This document shows positions 17,386 to 25,855 of a stretch of DNA of 58,487 nucleotides, one piece after another. Under the pieces are notes generated by a model. That model was not told where the DNA came from. It saw only the letters and a program-made list of their open reading frames with translations, and did not search any database. The first letter of the stretch is position 1. The number at the start of each line of letters is the position of its first letter. Origin of the DNA: a bacterium. GTDB taxonomy: Bacteria; UBA9089; UBA9088; JAGUXG01. Location: contig JASEHO010000001.1 of assembly GCA_030018505.1 (NCBI GenBank), forward strand, positions 1 to 58,487. Reading direction: 5' to 3'. A program made the position numbers and the translations under genes.

Positions 17386-17731
17386 TCTGAGATACATTCC
17401 TTCAGGATCAGCTGTTGCCCATTTTACGGTAGCAGTAAATCGGACATACAAGGACTCGCAAGGTGAGACAAAGGAAGAGACAAGTTTTCTTCCAGTTGTT
17501 GTCTGGGGAAAGCAGGCAGAGAACTGCAATCAGTATCTGAAGAAGGGAAGACCTGTCTTTGTTGAAGGAGATCTGAGGCAAAGGTCATGGGAGGATAAAG
17601 AGGGACAGAAAAGGTCTATTGTTGAGATACATGCCTTTACTGTTCAATTTCTTGGCGGAAGACCAGAAGGGACAGGTGGCGGCACAGCAGAAGAACCACC
17701 CCTACCATCAGAAGAGGATATTCCGTTTTAA
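17333..17731 (+). CDS. ssb: Single-stranded DNA-binding protein
   Basis: 132 residues. The OB fold is recognised from MRGYSKAIIMGNLTKDPDLRYIPSG, then VAVNR and WGKQAENCNQYLKKGRPVFVEGDLR. The tail ends EEDIPF, the acidic tip that recruits replication and repair partners. A strong GAGGAGG ribosome site lies before ATG 17333, inside the rpsF tail, so the 53-nt overlap with rpsF appears real. rpsF-ssb is a widespread pairing. Confidence 0.95.
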   Translation: MRGYSKAIIMGNLTKDPDLRYIPSGSAVAHFTVAVNRTYKDSQGETKEETSFLPVVVWGKQAENCNQYLKKGRPVFVEGDLRQRSWEDKEGQKRSIVEIHAFTVQFLGGRPEGTGGGTAEEPPLPSEEDIPF

Positions 17732-17795
17732 GATGAGCTTATGTAAGTTGGTCAAAACAAGCAGGCCATTCCAATAGTAGATAGTTGATAGTGAA

Positions 17796-17872
17796 GTAAC
17801 TATTTACCTAACTTCCGTAAAAAGACTGAAAGACTCGAGTTCAAATTTAACATTTCAAATTACCTGATTACC
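17796..17872. repeat. Short copy of the nested repeat family (element C)
   Basis: 77 bp from GTAACTATTTACCTAACTTC to TACCTGATTACC. The first ~50 bp are identical to the start of element D (20066). The right end contains the stop codon of the thioredoxin-like gene. Confidence 0.65.
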
Positions 17873-18428
17873 ATACTTCAAATGAGGAAAGAGCGGTCTT
17901 CATTTCAGAGAGGAATGCGTCTTGTGGTCTATAGCCTATTACCTTGTGAATCACATTGCCTTCTGGGCTTATAAAGAGAATGGTTGGAAGCCCGCGTACC
18001 TGAAATTTTTTGGCAAGTTCAGGCGTTTTTTCGCAGTCTATCTTTACTGACACAAGGCTCTTTGAAAGCAAGATTACCTCTTGATTCCTGAATGCTTCAG
18101 CCTCTAATTTTTTACACCAACTACACCAATCTGCTGTAAAGTGAACCATCAAAGGTTTATTCTCTGCCTTTGCTCTCTTTAGCCCATCTTCAAATACCAG
18201 CCATTCAATCTTAGCTTGCTTTCGAGGAGGTTCTGGTCTTTCTTTTGGATTTTCAATTCCCTCTAACTCCTCTGCTTGCTTCAGAATAGGCTCTGGCTTT
18301 GCTACTTGCTGCTCTGAGACAGACTCTGGTTTTACCGCTTGCTTCAGAACAGGCTCTTCTTTCTTTTCTGGCGCCTGCTTACATCCAATAAGGAGAGAGA
18401 GTATGTATACCAAAAACAACCTTTCCAT
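17868..18428 (-). CDS. Thioredoxin-fold lipoprotein
   Basis: 186 residues. It has a lipoprotein signal (hydrophobic core followed by LLIGC, lipidated Cys ~16), then a Pro/Glu/Lys-rich linker with repeated KQA.KPE units (residues ~18-70) and a thioredoxin domain with the redox site WCSWCKK and the cis-Pro region RGLPTILF. It probably acts at the membrane surface as a thiol-disulfide reductase or cytochrome-maturation type reductant. It resembles the DsbD C-terminal and thioredoxin_7 families. It is leaderless and divergent from cimA. Its stop codon lies in repeat element C. Confidence 0.85.
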   Translation of the reverse strand: MERLFLVYILSLLIGCKQAPEKKEEPVLKQAVKPESVSEQQVAKPEPILKQAEELEGIENPKERPEPPRKQAKIEWLVFEDGLKRAKAENKPLMVHFTADWCSWCKKLEAEAFRNQEVILLSKSLVSVKIDCEKTPELAKKFQVRGLPTILFISPEGNVIHKVIGYRPQDAFLSEMKTALSSFEVW

Positions 18429-18435
18429 TATTATA

Positions 18436-18465
18436 ATTATACAGTAATCTGACTCAATTTGCCAA
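18436..18465 (-). promoter_or_regulatory. Promoter, leaderless type, for the thioredoxin-like lipoprotein
   Basis: On the minus strand TTGGCA (18465-18460), 18-bp spacer, TATAAT (18441-18436), then 7 nt to ATG 18428. Confidence 0.6.
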
Positions 18466-18488
18466 GTCTATCTTACTTTTCTTCTTGC

Positions 18489-18517
18489 TTGACGAATGAA
18501 ACCCAAATCCTTACACT
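18489..18517 (+). promoter_or_regulatory. Promoter, leaderless type, for cimA
   Basis: TTGACG at 18489-18494, 17-bp spacer, TACACT at 18512-18517, then 7 nt to ATG 18525. Confidence 0.5.
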
Positions 18518-18524
18518 ATAGGCT

Positions 18525-20069
18525 ATGGTAGAGCTTTATGATACCACCTTGCGGGATGGGGCACAAACAGAGGGAATATCCTTCTCCCTTTTAGATAAGA
18601 TTGCTGTAGCTCTGGCGATTGACAGGCTTGGGATAAGATATATAGAGGGTGGGTGGCCTGGTTCAAACAAAAAGGACGATCAGTTTTTCTCTAAGATAAA
18701 GAAAGAGAATCTGTCTGCTGAGATAATAGCCTTTGGCTCAACAGCACATCCCAAGTATTCTGCCTCAGATGACCCAAATATCTCTGCTTTGCTCTCGGCA
18801 AAGACAAAGATTATTACTATCTTTGGAAAAACCTGGGACTTTCAAGTGAAGAAGGCACTCCGTATCTCCTTAGACGAAAACCTGAAGCTAATAGATGATT
18901 CTATCTCTTATCTTGTGTCAAAAGGAAAGAGGGTCTTCTTTGATGCTGAACACTTCTTTGATGGCTACAAAGCAAACCCTGCCTATGCTAAGAAGGCAAT
19001 AGAGACTGCGGTAAATGCTGGAGCAAGCGTGATTATTCTCTGCGATACCAATGGAGGCACACTCCCGCATCAGATTGAGGAGATAATTAGCGGATTAAAG
19101 GCAGGCTATCCTTTGGGTATCCACAGCCATAATGACTCAGAGCTTGCCTGTGCAAATACATTAGCAGGTATTCGTGCTGGCTGCACTCAGGTTCAAGGCA
19201 CAATCAATGGCTATGGCGAGAGATGCGGAAATGCCAACCTATGCTCCATCATTCCCTTGCTCAAGCTCAAATTAGGGATGGATGTTGTCTCAGATGACAG
19301 GCTCAAGTCTCTTACCGAAGTTTCAAGGCTTATCTCAGAGATAGCCAACATTGCTCCCAGACCCTTTCAGCCTTATGTAGGCAGTTCTGTCTTTGCCCAT
19401 AAAGCTGGTATTCATGCCTCTGCAGTGACAAAAGAACCAGCTACTTATGAGCATATAAAACCAGAGGATGTAGGAAACACAAGGAGAATCCTCATCTCAG
19501 AGCTGGCTGGCTCATCCTCTATCCTCCATAAAGCAGGGGAGCTGAAGATTGACCTCTCAAAGGATTCCAAAGAGACAAAAAGGATAATCAACGAAATAAA
19601 GAGGTTAGAGAATGAAGGGTATCATTTTGAATCAGCAGAGGCAAGTTTTGAGCTTCTCATAGACAAGGCTCTGGGTTTGTATAAATCCCCATTTACCTTA
19701 AAGAGCTTCAGGGTTATAGTGAGAAAGGAAGAGGGGAGGCTCATCTCAGAGGCGGTAGTGAAGGTTTGCACAGAAAAAGAGGAAAGTTATACTGTGGCTG
19801 AGGGTGATGGCCCAGTAAATGCCCTTGATTCTGCCATTCGTAAGGCATTGGAAAAGCACTATCCAGAGATTACCGGGATGCAGCTTATAGATTATAAGGT
19901 CAGGGTTTTGGATGCAAAGAAAGGCACAGCCGCCAGGGTCAGGGTTTTGATAGAATCTAAAGATAGGGAGGGCCACTTCGGAACTGTCGGTGTTTCAGAG
20001 AATATCATTGAGGCCTCCTGTGAAGCCATGCTTGATGCGATTGAGTATTTTTTGTTAAAAAGGAGGTAA
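18525..20069 (+). CDS. cimA: (R)-citramalate synthase
   Basis: 514 residues. DRE-TIM metallolyase family: YDTTLRDGAQTEG at the N-terminus provides the catalytic Arg-Asp, HSHNDSELACANTLAGI carries the metal-binding HxH-type region, and the C-terminal ~130 residues form the LeuA-type allosteric dimer domain. The GGWPGSNKKDDQFF stretch and overall length fit the CimA group rather than 2-isopropylmalate synthase. It condenses pyruvate and acetyl-CoA to citramalate, a threonine-independent route to isoleucine. No other leu or ilv gene is nearby. The TAA stop lies inside the left end of repeat element D. Confidence 0.9.
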   Translation: MVELYDTTLRDGAQTEGISFSLLDKIAVALAIDRLGIRYIEGGWPGSNKKDDQFFSKIKKENLSAEIIAFGSTAHPKYSASDDPNISALLSAKTKIITIFGKTWDFQVKKALRISLDENLKLIDDSISYLVSKGKRVFFDAEHFFDGYKANPAYAKKAIETAVNAGASVIILCDTNGGTLPHQIEEIISGLKAGYPLGIHSHNDSELACANTLAGIRAGCTQVQGTINGYGERCGNANLCSIIPLLKLKLGMDVVSDDRLKSLTEVSRLISEIANIAPRPFQPYVGSSVFAHKAGIHASAVTKEPATYEHIKPEDVGNTRRILISELAGSSSILHKAGELKIDLSKDSKETKRIINEIKRLENEGYHFESAEASFELLIDKALGLYKSPFTLKSFRVIVRKEEGRLISEAVVKVCTEKEESYTVAEGDGPVNALDSAIRKALEKHYPEITGMQLIDYKVRVLDAKKGTAARVRVLIESKDREGHFGTVGVSENIIEASCEAMLDAIEYFLLKRR

Positions 20070-20460
20070 CTATTTACCTAACTTCCGTAAAAAGACTGAA
20101 AGACTCGAGTTCACGGAGAATTCCATTGCAAATTGCAAATTTAGCATTTATCATTTCAAATTTGGAAGATATATGGAGTCCATTAATTAAGTTGACATAA
20201 AAAATGGAGGTGGTTCTTTTTATCGTTTTTCCTAATGATTTCTTTTTGGAAATTAGAAATTAGAAATTGGGGGGAAACAGATATAATTTTCTTCTCTTTT
20301 CCTAATTTCTATTTTCCAATTTCAAATTTCAATATGTCAAATTATTTATTAGATTGCATATAGTATCTTGAGTCGCTATATTTCTTTCCTTAAATTTGCT
20401 TTTGCTAAATTTGAAATGTTAAATTTGCTAGTGAATTTATCTCCTTAACCAGTGCTGGCA
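20066..20460. repeat. Nested inverted-repeat element D (long copy)
   Basis: It fills the 418-bp gap from 20070 to 20487. It starts GTAACTATTTACC at the cimA stop, then CGGAGAATTC, the GCAAATTTAGC modules, an inner inverted repeat (GAAATTAGAAATTAG / CTAATTTCTATTTTCC) and the shared block ATCTTGAGTCGCTATATTTC, also in element E. I see no clear GTAAC right end and no gene. Confidence 0.6.
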
Positions 20461-20487
20461 ATGTGGCATTGACCGTCCAAGTAAGCT

Positions 20488-20718
20488 ATGAAATATACAC
20501 TACCTATATTATGGAAAAGGAAGCATGATGAGGAGATAAGAGAGGCAAAAAAGATGAGCCTGGCAGAGAAGTTTGATATTATGCTCCAGCTTAATATAGT
20601 AGGATTGGAGCTAATGGAGGTTAATAATAGAGAGAAAAAACTTAAATTCCATCAGGAAATCTTAAAGGTTAATCGGGAAAGACTAAAAGATTTCATAAAT
20701 GAGCAATTGAGAATATGA
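20488..20718 (+). CDS. Small helical protein paired with a nucleotidyltransferase
   Basis: 76 residues, unrecognised. Almost entirely charged alpha helix (KMSLAEKFDIMLQLNIVGLELME, KLKFHQEILKVNRERLKDF). It overlaps the nucleotidyltransferase start as ATGA, so translation is coupled. A small helical protein before an MNT-type nucleotidyltransferase recalls toxin-antitoxin pairs, but it lacks the HEPN Rx4-6H motif, so the role is inference. The ATG at 20488 has a weak ribosome site; a start at an internal Met is possible. Confidence 0.6.
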   Translation: MKYTLPILWKRKHDEEIREAKKMSLAEKFDIMLQLNIVGLELMEVNNREKKLKFHQEILKVNRERLKDFINEQLRI

Positions 20719-21266
20719 AGACTGTATTAGAAGATGGACTGCTACGATTTATCTCCATCTTAGAGAGATTAAAGATAGATTATACCATTATTGGAGCAAT
20801 AGCCTCTGGCATATATGGACTTCCCCGAACAACCTATGATATAGATGTTATTCTTAAGATAGAGAAGATAAAGATCCCTTCTTTCTTAGAAGGGTTAAAA
20901 GATAACGGATTTAGGTTTGAGAGAGAAGATATCCTAAAAGATCTAAAAGATGGTTATCTTTCAGAGGTGCACTACCAGAACATAAGGATAGATATGCTTC
21001 TTCCTGTTTTGCCCTATTTTAAGGAGGTGATAAAAAGAGGGGTTATCTTTAATCTTTCTGGGAATTACTTGAAATTTGCCCAAGCAGAAGATGTGGTTAT
21101 ACTGAAGCTTCTTTCTAATAGAGAGAAGGACAGGGAAGATATACAGGCAATAAACCAGATACATACAGGGCTTGATATTGGTTATATCAAAGACTCTTTG
21201 TTGAAACTTGTTGGAGAAAAAGATAAATCATTTGAAGCATTTAAGCAGATATTTACAAAAAATTAA
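20715..21266 (+). CDS. Nucleotidyltransferase-fold protein (MNT/AbiEii-like)
   Basis: 183 residues. The Pol-beta nucleotidyltransferase signature is visible: IIGAIASGIYG then RTTYDIDVIL (G-x...D-x-D; the metal-binding DID pair at ~45-47), with a third possible acid in IRIDMLL. The C-terminal part (FAQAEDVVILKLLSNREKDREDI) matches proteins annotated as nucleotidyltransferases of the AbiEii or DUF6036 type. They may adenylylate or otherwise modify RNA or protein. It is coupled to the small protein upstream and followed 12 nt later by serA, which has its own strong ribosome site. Confidence 0.75.
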   Translation: MKTVLEDGLLRFISILERLKIDYTIIGAIASGIYGLPRTTYDIDVILKIEKIKIPSFLEGLKDNGFRFEREDILKDLKDGYLSEVHYQNIRIDMLLPVLPYFKEVIKRGVIFNLSGNYLKFAQAEDVVILKLLSNREKDREDIQAINQIHTGLDIGYIKDSLLKLVGEKDKSFEAFKQIFTKN

Positions 21267-21278
21267 GGAGGTAAAAGA

Positions 21279-22859
21279 ATGAAGGTATTGGTTTCAGATC
21301 CTCTTTCAGAGGATGGGTTAAAGATTTTGAAGGAGATAGAAGGGGCAGAGATTGCGACAAAAACAGGAATGTCTGAGGATGAGCTTATCCTGGCATTACA
21401 GGATGTAGAAGCTCTCATTGTCAGGAGTGAGACAAAGGTTACAAAAAGGGTTTTAGAAGAGGCAAAATCCTTGAGGGTGATTGGTCGGGCAGGTGTCGGC
21501 GTGGACAACATTGATATGAATGCAGCCACAAAGAAAGGGGTTATTGTTATGAATACCCCAGACTCAAACACCATATCTACAGCAGAGCTTACTTTGGCAA
21601 TGATGCTTGCCGTATCAAGGAATATTCCCCAGGGCTATCTATCCCTGAAGGAAGGCAAATGGGATAGAAAGAGGTTTGTTGGTTATGAGCTGAATGGCAA
21701 GTGTTTAGGTATAATTGGTTTGGGTAGGATTGGAAGGCAGGTAGCAGCAAGGGCACAGGCTTTTGGAATGAAGACTATAGGCTATGACCCGCTCATAAGC
21801 AAAGATGTCTGTGCGAAACTAAAGATTGAACTGGCTGAGCTTAAAGAGCTATTCGGTCTCTCTGATTACATTACTGTCCATACACCCCTATCCCCTGAGA
21901 CAAAGCATATCATCAGTGAAAAGGAGATAGAGATGATGAAGCAGGACGTGATAATTATCAACTGCGCCAGGGGTGGCATAATTGATGAGGAGGCTTTGCA
22001 CAAAGGCCTTGTTTCAGGAAAGGTAAGGGCAGCAGCCTTAGATGTCTTTGAAAAAGAGCCTCCATTTGACTCGCCTTTGTTATCTTGCGAAAACTGCATC
22101 TTTGTCCCACACCTTGGGGCATCAACCAAAGAGGCTCAGAAGAGCGTAGGCATAGAGATAGCCAATCAAATGAAGGAGGCACTTACTACAGGCGTGATGA
22201 GGAATACCGTCAACCTGCCCTACATAGACCCAGAGACAATGAAGGCTCTATCTCCATTCATTAAGCTATCAGACTCCCTTGGAAAGTTATCTGCTCAACT
22301 GATAAATGACAAGGTTACCTCTATAGAGATAGAGTATTCTGGGGAATTGGTTGGTCGCGACCTCTCCTTGCTTTCTACCACGATTGTTCGCTCTATCCTC
22401 TCTAATTTCCTTCATGAGGAGACAGTGAACTATGTCAATGCATTATCCTTTGCCAAAGAGATGGGCATAGAGCTCTCTTTTTCAGAAAGGCAAGCTAAGT
22501 TAGACTATAGCTCCTTGATTTCAGTCACTATTAAAGGTAAGGAGAAGAGGGTTGTAGCTGGAACAGTCTTTTCAGAAAAAAGCCCTCGTATTGTCCAGAT
22601 AGACAACTTTCAGCTTGAGCTTATCCCAGAAGGAAATCTTCTTATCTTAAACCAAACAGATGAGCCAGGGATAATCGGAAAAATAGGCACACTGTTAGGT
22701 TCAGCCAATATAAATATTGCCTCCCTGCAGTTAGCCCGAACAGAAAAGGGCGGCGATAGCCTTTCTGTTTGGAACATAGATAGTGCTATTTCTGAGGCTA
22801 TCTTGAAGGAGATAAGCCAAATGCCACAGATAAGAAGAGCATGGACTGTTGTTTTGTAA
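21279..22859 (+). CDS. serA: D-3-phosphoglycerate dehydrogenase
   Basis: 526 residues, the long form with intervening ASB and C-terminal ACT domains. NAD site GLGRIGRQVAARA, catalytic Arg in NCARGGIIDEEAL, the Asp-Val-Phe-Glu motif, and catalytic His in FVPHLGAST. The ACT domain begins near LLILNQTDEPGIIGKIG and may sense serine. It oxidises 3-phosphoglycerate as the first step of serine synthesis. It has a strong AAGGAGG ribosome site 8 nt before ATG 21279. folP starts immediately after its stop. Confidence 0.97.
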   Translation: MKVLVSDPLSEDGLKILKEIEGAEIATKTGMSEDELILALQDVEALIVRSETKVTKRVLEEAKSLRVIGRAGVGVDNIDMNAATKKGVIVMNTPDSNTISTAELTLAMMLAVSRNIPQGYLSLKEGKWDRKRFVGYELNGKCLGIIGLGRIGRQVAARAQAFGMKTIGYDPLISKDVCAKLKIELAELKELFGLSDYITVHTPLSPETKHIISEKEIEMMKQDVIIINCARGGIIDEEALHKGLVSGKVRAAALDVFEKEPPFDSPLLSCENCIFVPHLGASTKEAQKSVGIEIANQMKEALTTGVMRNTVNLPYIDPETMKALSPFIKLSDSLGKLSAQLINDKVTSIEIEYSGELVGRDLSLLSTTIVRSILSNFLHEETVNYVNALSFAKEMGIELSFSERQAKLDYSSLISVTIKGKEKRVVAGTVFSEKSPRIVQIDNFQLELIPEGNLLILNQTDEPGIIGKIGTLLGSANINIASLQLARTEKGGDSLSVWNIDSAISEAILKEISQMPQIRRAWTVVL

Positions 22860-23690
22860 ATGAAATTCAAATTAGGTTGCCATATATTAGACTTAGAAAA
22901 AAGAACTCATATTATGGGGATTCTCAATGTTACTCCAGATTCCTTCTCGGATGGAGGGCTATTCCTAGAGACAGAAGATGCTTACCGACACACCCTTCGT
23001 ATGCAGGAAGATGGGGCTGATATTATTGATATAGGAGGACAATCTACAAGACCAGGCTCTCTGCCAGTAAGCCCAGAGGAGGAGCTAAGAAGGGTTCTTC
23101 CAGTTATAGAGAAGCTGAAGAGATCTAACTTCAAGCTCCCAATCTCCATAGATACATACAGTGATAAGGTGGCAGAGGCTTGCTTAGAGATTGGCGTAGA
23201 GATGGTGAATGACATCTCAGGTCTTAGATTTTCGAAAAGGATGAGGGATGTTATTGCCAAATATTCTGCGGCTTGTCTCATTATGCACATCAAAGGAACC
23301 CCAAGAGATATGCAAGATAACCCGGCCTACCCTGACCTCTTTGGAGAGATTATAGACTATCTTAAAGACGGGATAAATCAGGCAGAAGAATCTGGAATCA
23401 GTGAGATAGTCATAGACCCAGGGATTGGATTTGGAAAAGACTTAGAGCATAATTTGCAAATAATCAATCACTTAGATAGATTTTGCGTTTTGAATAGGCC
23501 AATCTTAGTTGGCGTCTCCCGCAAATCCTTTATTGGAAAGGTATTAAACCTTCCAACTGAGGAAAGGTTAGAAGGGACATCTGCTGCTTGCGCTGTGGCT
23601 ATCTTAAGAGGCGCAAATATTGTCCGTGTCCATGATGTGAAGGAGATAAAGAGGGTTGTGGATATAGTTGATGCCATAAGACTACAATGA
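22860..23690 (+). CDS. folP: Dihydropteroate synthase
   Basis: 276 residues. The TIM-barrel DHPS is recognised from HIMGILNVTPDSFSDGG, DIIDIGGQSTRPG, the IDPGIGFGKD loop and GVSRKSFIG. It joins 6-hydroxymethyl-dihydropterin pyrophosphate and p-aminobenzoate in folate synthesis. The start codon abuts the serA stop (TAAATG) and the stop overlaps lptB (ATGA), so the three genes are one translationally coupled run. Confidence 0.96.
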   Translation: MKFKLGCHILDLEKRTHIMGILNVTPDSFSDGGLFLETEDAYRHTLRMQEDGADIIDIGGQSTRPGSLPVSPEEELRRVLPVIEKLKRSNFKLPISIDTYSDKVAEACLEIGVEMVNDISGLRFSKRMRDVIAKYSAACLIMHIKGTPRDMQDNPAYPDLFGEIIDYLKDGINQAEESGISEIVIDPGIGFGKDLEHNLQIINHLDRFCVLNRPILVGVSRKSFIGKVLNLPTEERLEGTSAACAVAILRGANIVRVHDVKEIKRVVDIVDAIRLQ

Positions 23691-24409
23691 AACTTAAAGG
23701 CTGTCAAATAACAAAATTTTATGGAAAGAGAAGGGTTGTTAATGGTGTAGATGTTGAGGTTAGAGAGGGTGAGGTTGTGGGCTTGCTTGGTCCAAATGGA
23801 GCTGGAAAGACAACCACCTTCTATTGCATCACAGGCCTCATTAGTGCAAATTCTGGGGGAATATTCATTGATGATGAGGAGATAACAGACCTACCGATGT
23901 ATAGGAGGGCACAAAAAGGGATAGGCTATCTTCCTCAGGAGCCATCAGTCTTCTTAAAGCTCACAGTGAGAGAGAATATCCTGGCTATCTTAGAATTTAT
24001 TGAGAAGAATAAGAAGAAACAGAAAGAAAAGACAGAAGACCTCCTCTCTGAGTTTGGCTTAACTGCGCTTGCAAACCAGCTTGCTTACACCCTATCTGGA
24101 GGCGAAAGGAGAAGGCTTGAAATAGCCAGGGCTTTATCTGTCCAACCAAGGTTTATCCTCCTTGATGAGCCATTTTTAGGGGTTGACCCAATCAGGGTAG
24201 AGGAGATTCAGGAGATTATCAATAAATTGAAGGAAAAGGGGCTGGGTGTTCTGATAACAGACCATAATGTCAGAGAGACTCTGAGGATAACAGACAGGTC
24301 TTATATCATTGCCGATGGAAAGATTCTCATAGAAGGAACAGCTGATTTTTTGGTAGCCAACTCTGAGGCAAGAAGAATATACTTAGGGGAAAGATTTCGG
24401 CTGGACTAG
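23687..24409 (+). CDS. lptB: LPS export ABC transporter ATP-binding protein
   Basis: 240 residues. Walker A GPNGAGKTT at 35-43, signature LSGGERRRLEIARAL at ~133-147, Walker B FILLDEPFLGVDP at ~157 and switch His in ITDHNV. The FLGVDPIRVEEIQ and TDFLVANSEARRIYLGERF-type ending are typical of LptB, the cytoplasmic ATPase that drives LPS extraction with LptFG. It agrees with lpxD, kdsA and skp elsewhere in the window. It is coupled to folP by a 4-nt overlap; tRNA-Ser follows 31 nt later. Confidence 0.95.
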   Translation: MKLKGCQITKFYGKRRVVNGVDVEVREGEVVGLLGPNGAGKTTTFYCITGLISANSGGIFIDDEEITDLPMYRRAQKGIGYLPQEPSVFLKLTVRENILAILEFIEKNKKKQKEKTEDLLSEFGLTALANQLAYTLSGGERRRLEIARALSVQPRFILLDEPFLGVDPIRVEEIQEIINKLKEKGLGVLITDHNVRETLRITDRSYIIADGKILIEGTADFLVANSEARRIYLGERFRLD

Positions 24410-24440
24410 AATCACTTACGAATAGTTAAAATGTATTAAG

Positions 24441-24530
24441 GGAGAGGTGCTGGAGTGGCCGAACAGGTACGCCTGGAAAGCGTATGATGGGGAAACTCGT
24501 CCGAGGGTTCGAATCCCTCCCTCTCCGCCA
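24441..24530 (+). tRNA. tRNA-Ser (GGA)
   Basis: Acceptor GGAGAGG pairs with CCTCTCC. The anticodon stem TACGC/GCGTA flanks CTGGAAA (anticodon GGA), with a long variable arm and an encoded 3' CCA. An R-M island follows directly. Confidence 0.95.
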
Positions 24531-24579
24531 ATTTACAATTTCAGCGTTTTTAAGGGTTGTTGCCTTGCCCTCGCTTGGA

Positions 24580-24603
24580 CTGGCGAAATTTTTTGCGGCT
24601 GGC
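24580..24603 (+). repeat. Left inverted repeat of the R-M island
   Basis: CTGGCGAAATTTTTTGCGGCTGGC; its reverse complement matches 27013-27036 at 23 of 24 positions. The pair brackets the regulator, methylase and nuclease-candidate genes. Confidence 0.75.
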
Positions 24604-24609
24604 TTTTGA

Positions 24610-24837
24610 TTTTTTTCTTGTCCCACCCTCTCCAGTGCGGAAAAGATTAAGGAACTCCCTATAAAACGATTAAGAGAAAAACTGGGCTTGTCGCAGGAAA
24701 AACTGGCTCGGCTTGCCGATGTTTCCAATAATACGATAATCAATATTGAAGCAGGCAAGCAACAAAACCCGACTGTTGATACAATCAAGAAAATCGCAAA
24801 AGCGTTAAATGTTCCAATTGAGGACTTAATCAAATAA
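24610..24837 (+). pseudogene. XRE-family HTH regulator lacking a normal start codon
   Basis: The frame 24610-24837 reads a Cro/CI-type helix-turn-helix: KRLREKLGLSQEKLARLADVS then NNTIINIEAGKQQ and TIKKIAKALNVPIEDLIK. It would be an R-M controller (C-protein-like) or repressor ending 4 nt before the methylase. No ATG, GTG or TTG exists in frame after the upstream stop at 24607-24609; ATT 24646 or ATA 24661 are the only near-start codons. Either a rare start is used or the 5' end was lost at the island boundary, since the left inverted repeat is only ~40-60 bp upstream. Confidence 0.6.
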
Positions 24838-24841
24838 ACCA

Positions 24842-25855
24842 ATGAAAGACAAAGCGTTAAAACATCGGGCACCGAGAAATAGAACTATCACATTGATCGA
24901 TAGCGATATTTCAAATTTTAAAAAACGGCTGATAAAAATAGGCAAACCCGTTTCGCTTGAAGAAATTGAGAACAAAACCATACATCAAGATATTTTTGAG
25001 GCATTAGATTATTTACCGGATAGTTTTGTTGATTTAGTTTTTGTTGATCCGCCCTATAATCTCAATAAAACTTTTAACCTTGCTTCGTTTAAGGAAATGG
25101 AGTCAGAAAAATATGAGCAATGGCTTGATTCTTGGGTTGTTAAACTTATTCGGATACTGAAGCCACACGCCTCTGTTTATATTTGCGGTGATTGGAAATC
25201 GTCAGGAGCAATTTTTAATGTAGCGAAAAAATATTTTAAAATACAAAATCGCATAACTTTTGAACGAGAAAAAGGACGAGGCGCAAAGAGCAATTGGAAA
25301 AATTGCTCCGAGGATATTTGGTTTTGTACACTTTCCGATAAATATCATTTCAATGTTGACGCAGTAAAAATGAAGCGTAAAGTTATAGCACCATACAAAG
25401 ACGAAAACGGAAAGCCGAAAGATTGGGAGGACGGCGACAATGGAAAGTATAGAATTACCCACCCGTCGAATGTTTGGACCGACATTACAATTCCGTTTTG
25501 GTCAATGCCGGAGAATACCGACCACCCAACACAAAAACCGGAAAAATTAGTCGCTAAAGTTATTTTGGCCAGCTCAAAACCAAATGATATTGTTTTTGAT
25601 CCGTTTCTCGGTTCGGGTACAACTTCGGTTGTCGCAAAAAAACTTGGTCGCCGGTATGTTGGGATAGAAATTGATGAGCATTATTGTTGTCTTGCTGAAA
25701 AACGGTTAGATATAACAGGAAACGAAAAAAACATACAGGGATACTCAGACGGCATATTTTGGGAACGCAATACACTTAACGAGCAAATGAACGGAAATGG
25801 AAAGGAAAATAAAGTTGAGTTATCAGAAAATTTATTTAATTCAAAATTATTATGA
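24842..25855 (+). CDS. Type II DNA methyltransferase, beta class
   Basis: 337 residues. Motif IV DPPYN at ~69 precedes motif I DPFLGSGTT at ~253, the beta-group order of N6-adenine/N4-cytosine methylases. HPTQKPEKL and RRYVGIEIDEHYC are further family landmarks. DPPY favours N6-adenine. The unusual codon use (CCG, GAC, CGG) contrasts with the host. The nuclease candidate overlaps by 4 nt (ATGA), and the regulator fragment ends 4 nt upstream. Confidence 0.9.
   Translation: MKDKALKHRAPRNRTITLIDSDISNFKKRLIKIGKPVSLEEIENKTIHQDIFEALDYLPDSFVDLVFVDPPYNLNKTFNLASFKEMESEKYEQWLDSWVVKLIRILKPHASVYICGDWKSSGAIFNVAKKYFKIQNRITFEREKGRGAKSNWKNCSEDIWFCTLSDKYHFNVDAVKMKRKVIAPYKDENGKPKDWEDGDNGKYRITHPSNVWTDITIPFWSMPENTDHPTQKPEKLVAKVILASSKPNDIVFDPFLGSGTTSVVAKKLGRRYVGIEIDEHYCCLAEKRLDITGNEKNIQGYSDGIFWERNTLNEQMNGNGKENKVELSENLFNSKLL

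Noticed and set aside
20201..20225. TTGACA followed by an ATGGAGGTGG ribosome-site-like motif
   Set aside because: It lies inside the repeat array, no TATAAT box at 17-19 bp follows, and no ORF starts nearby.
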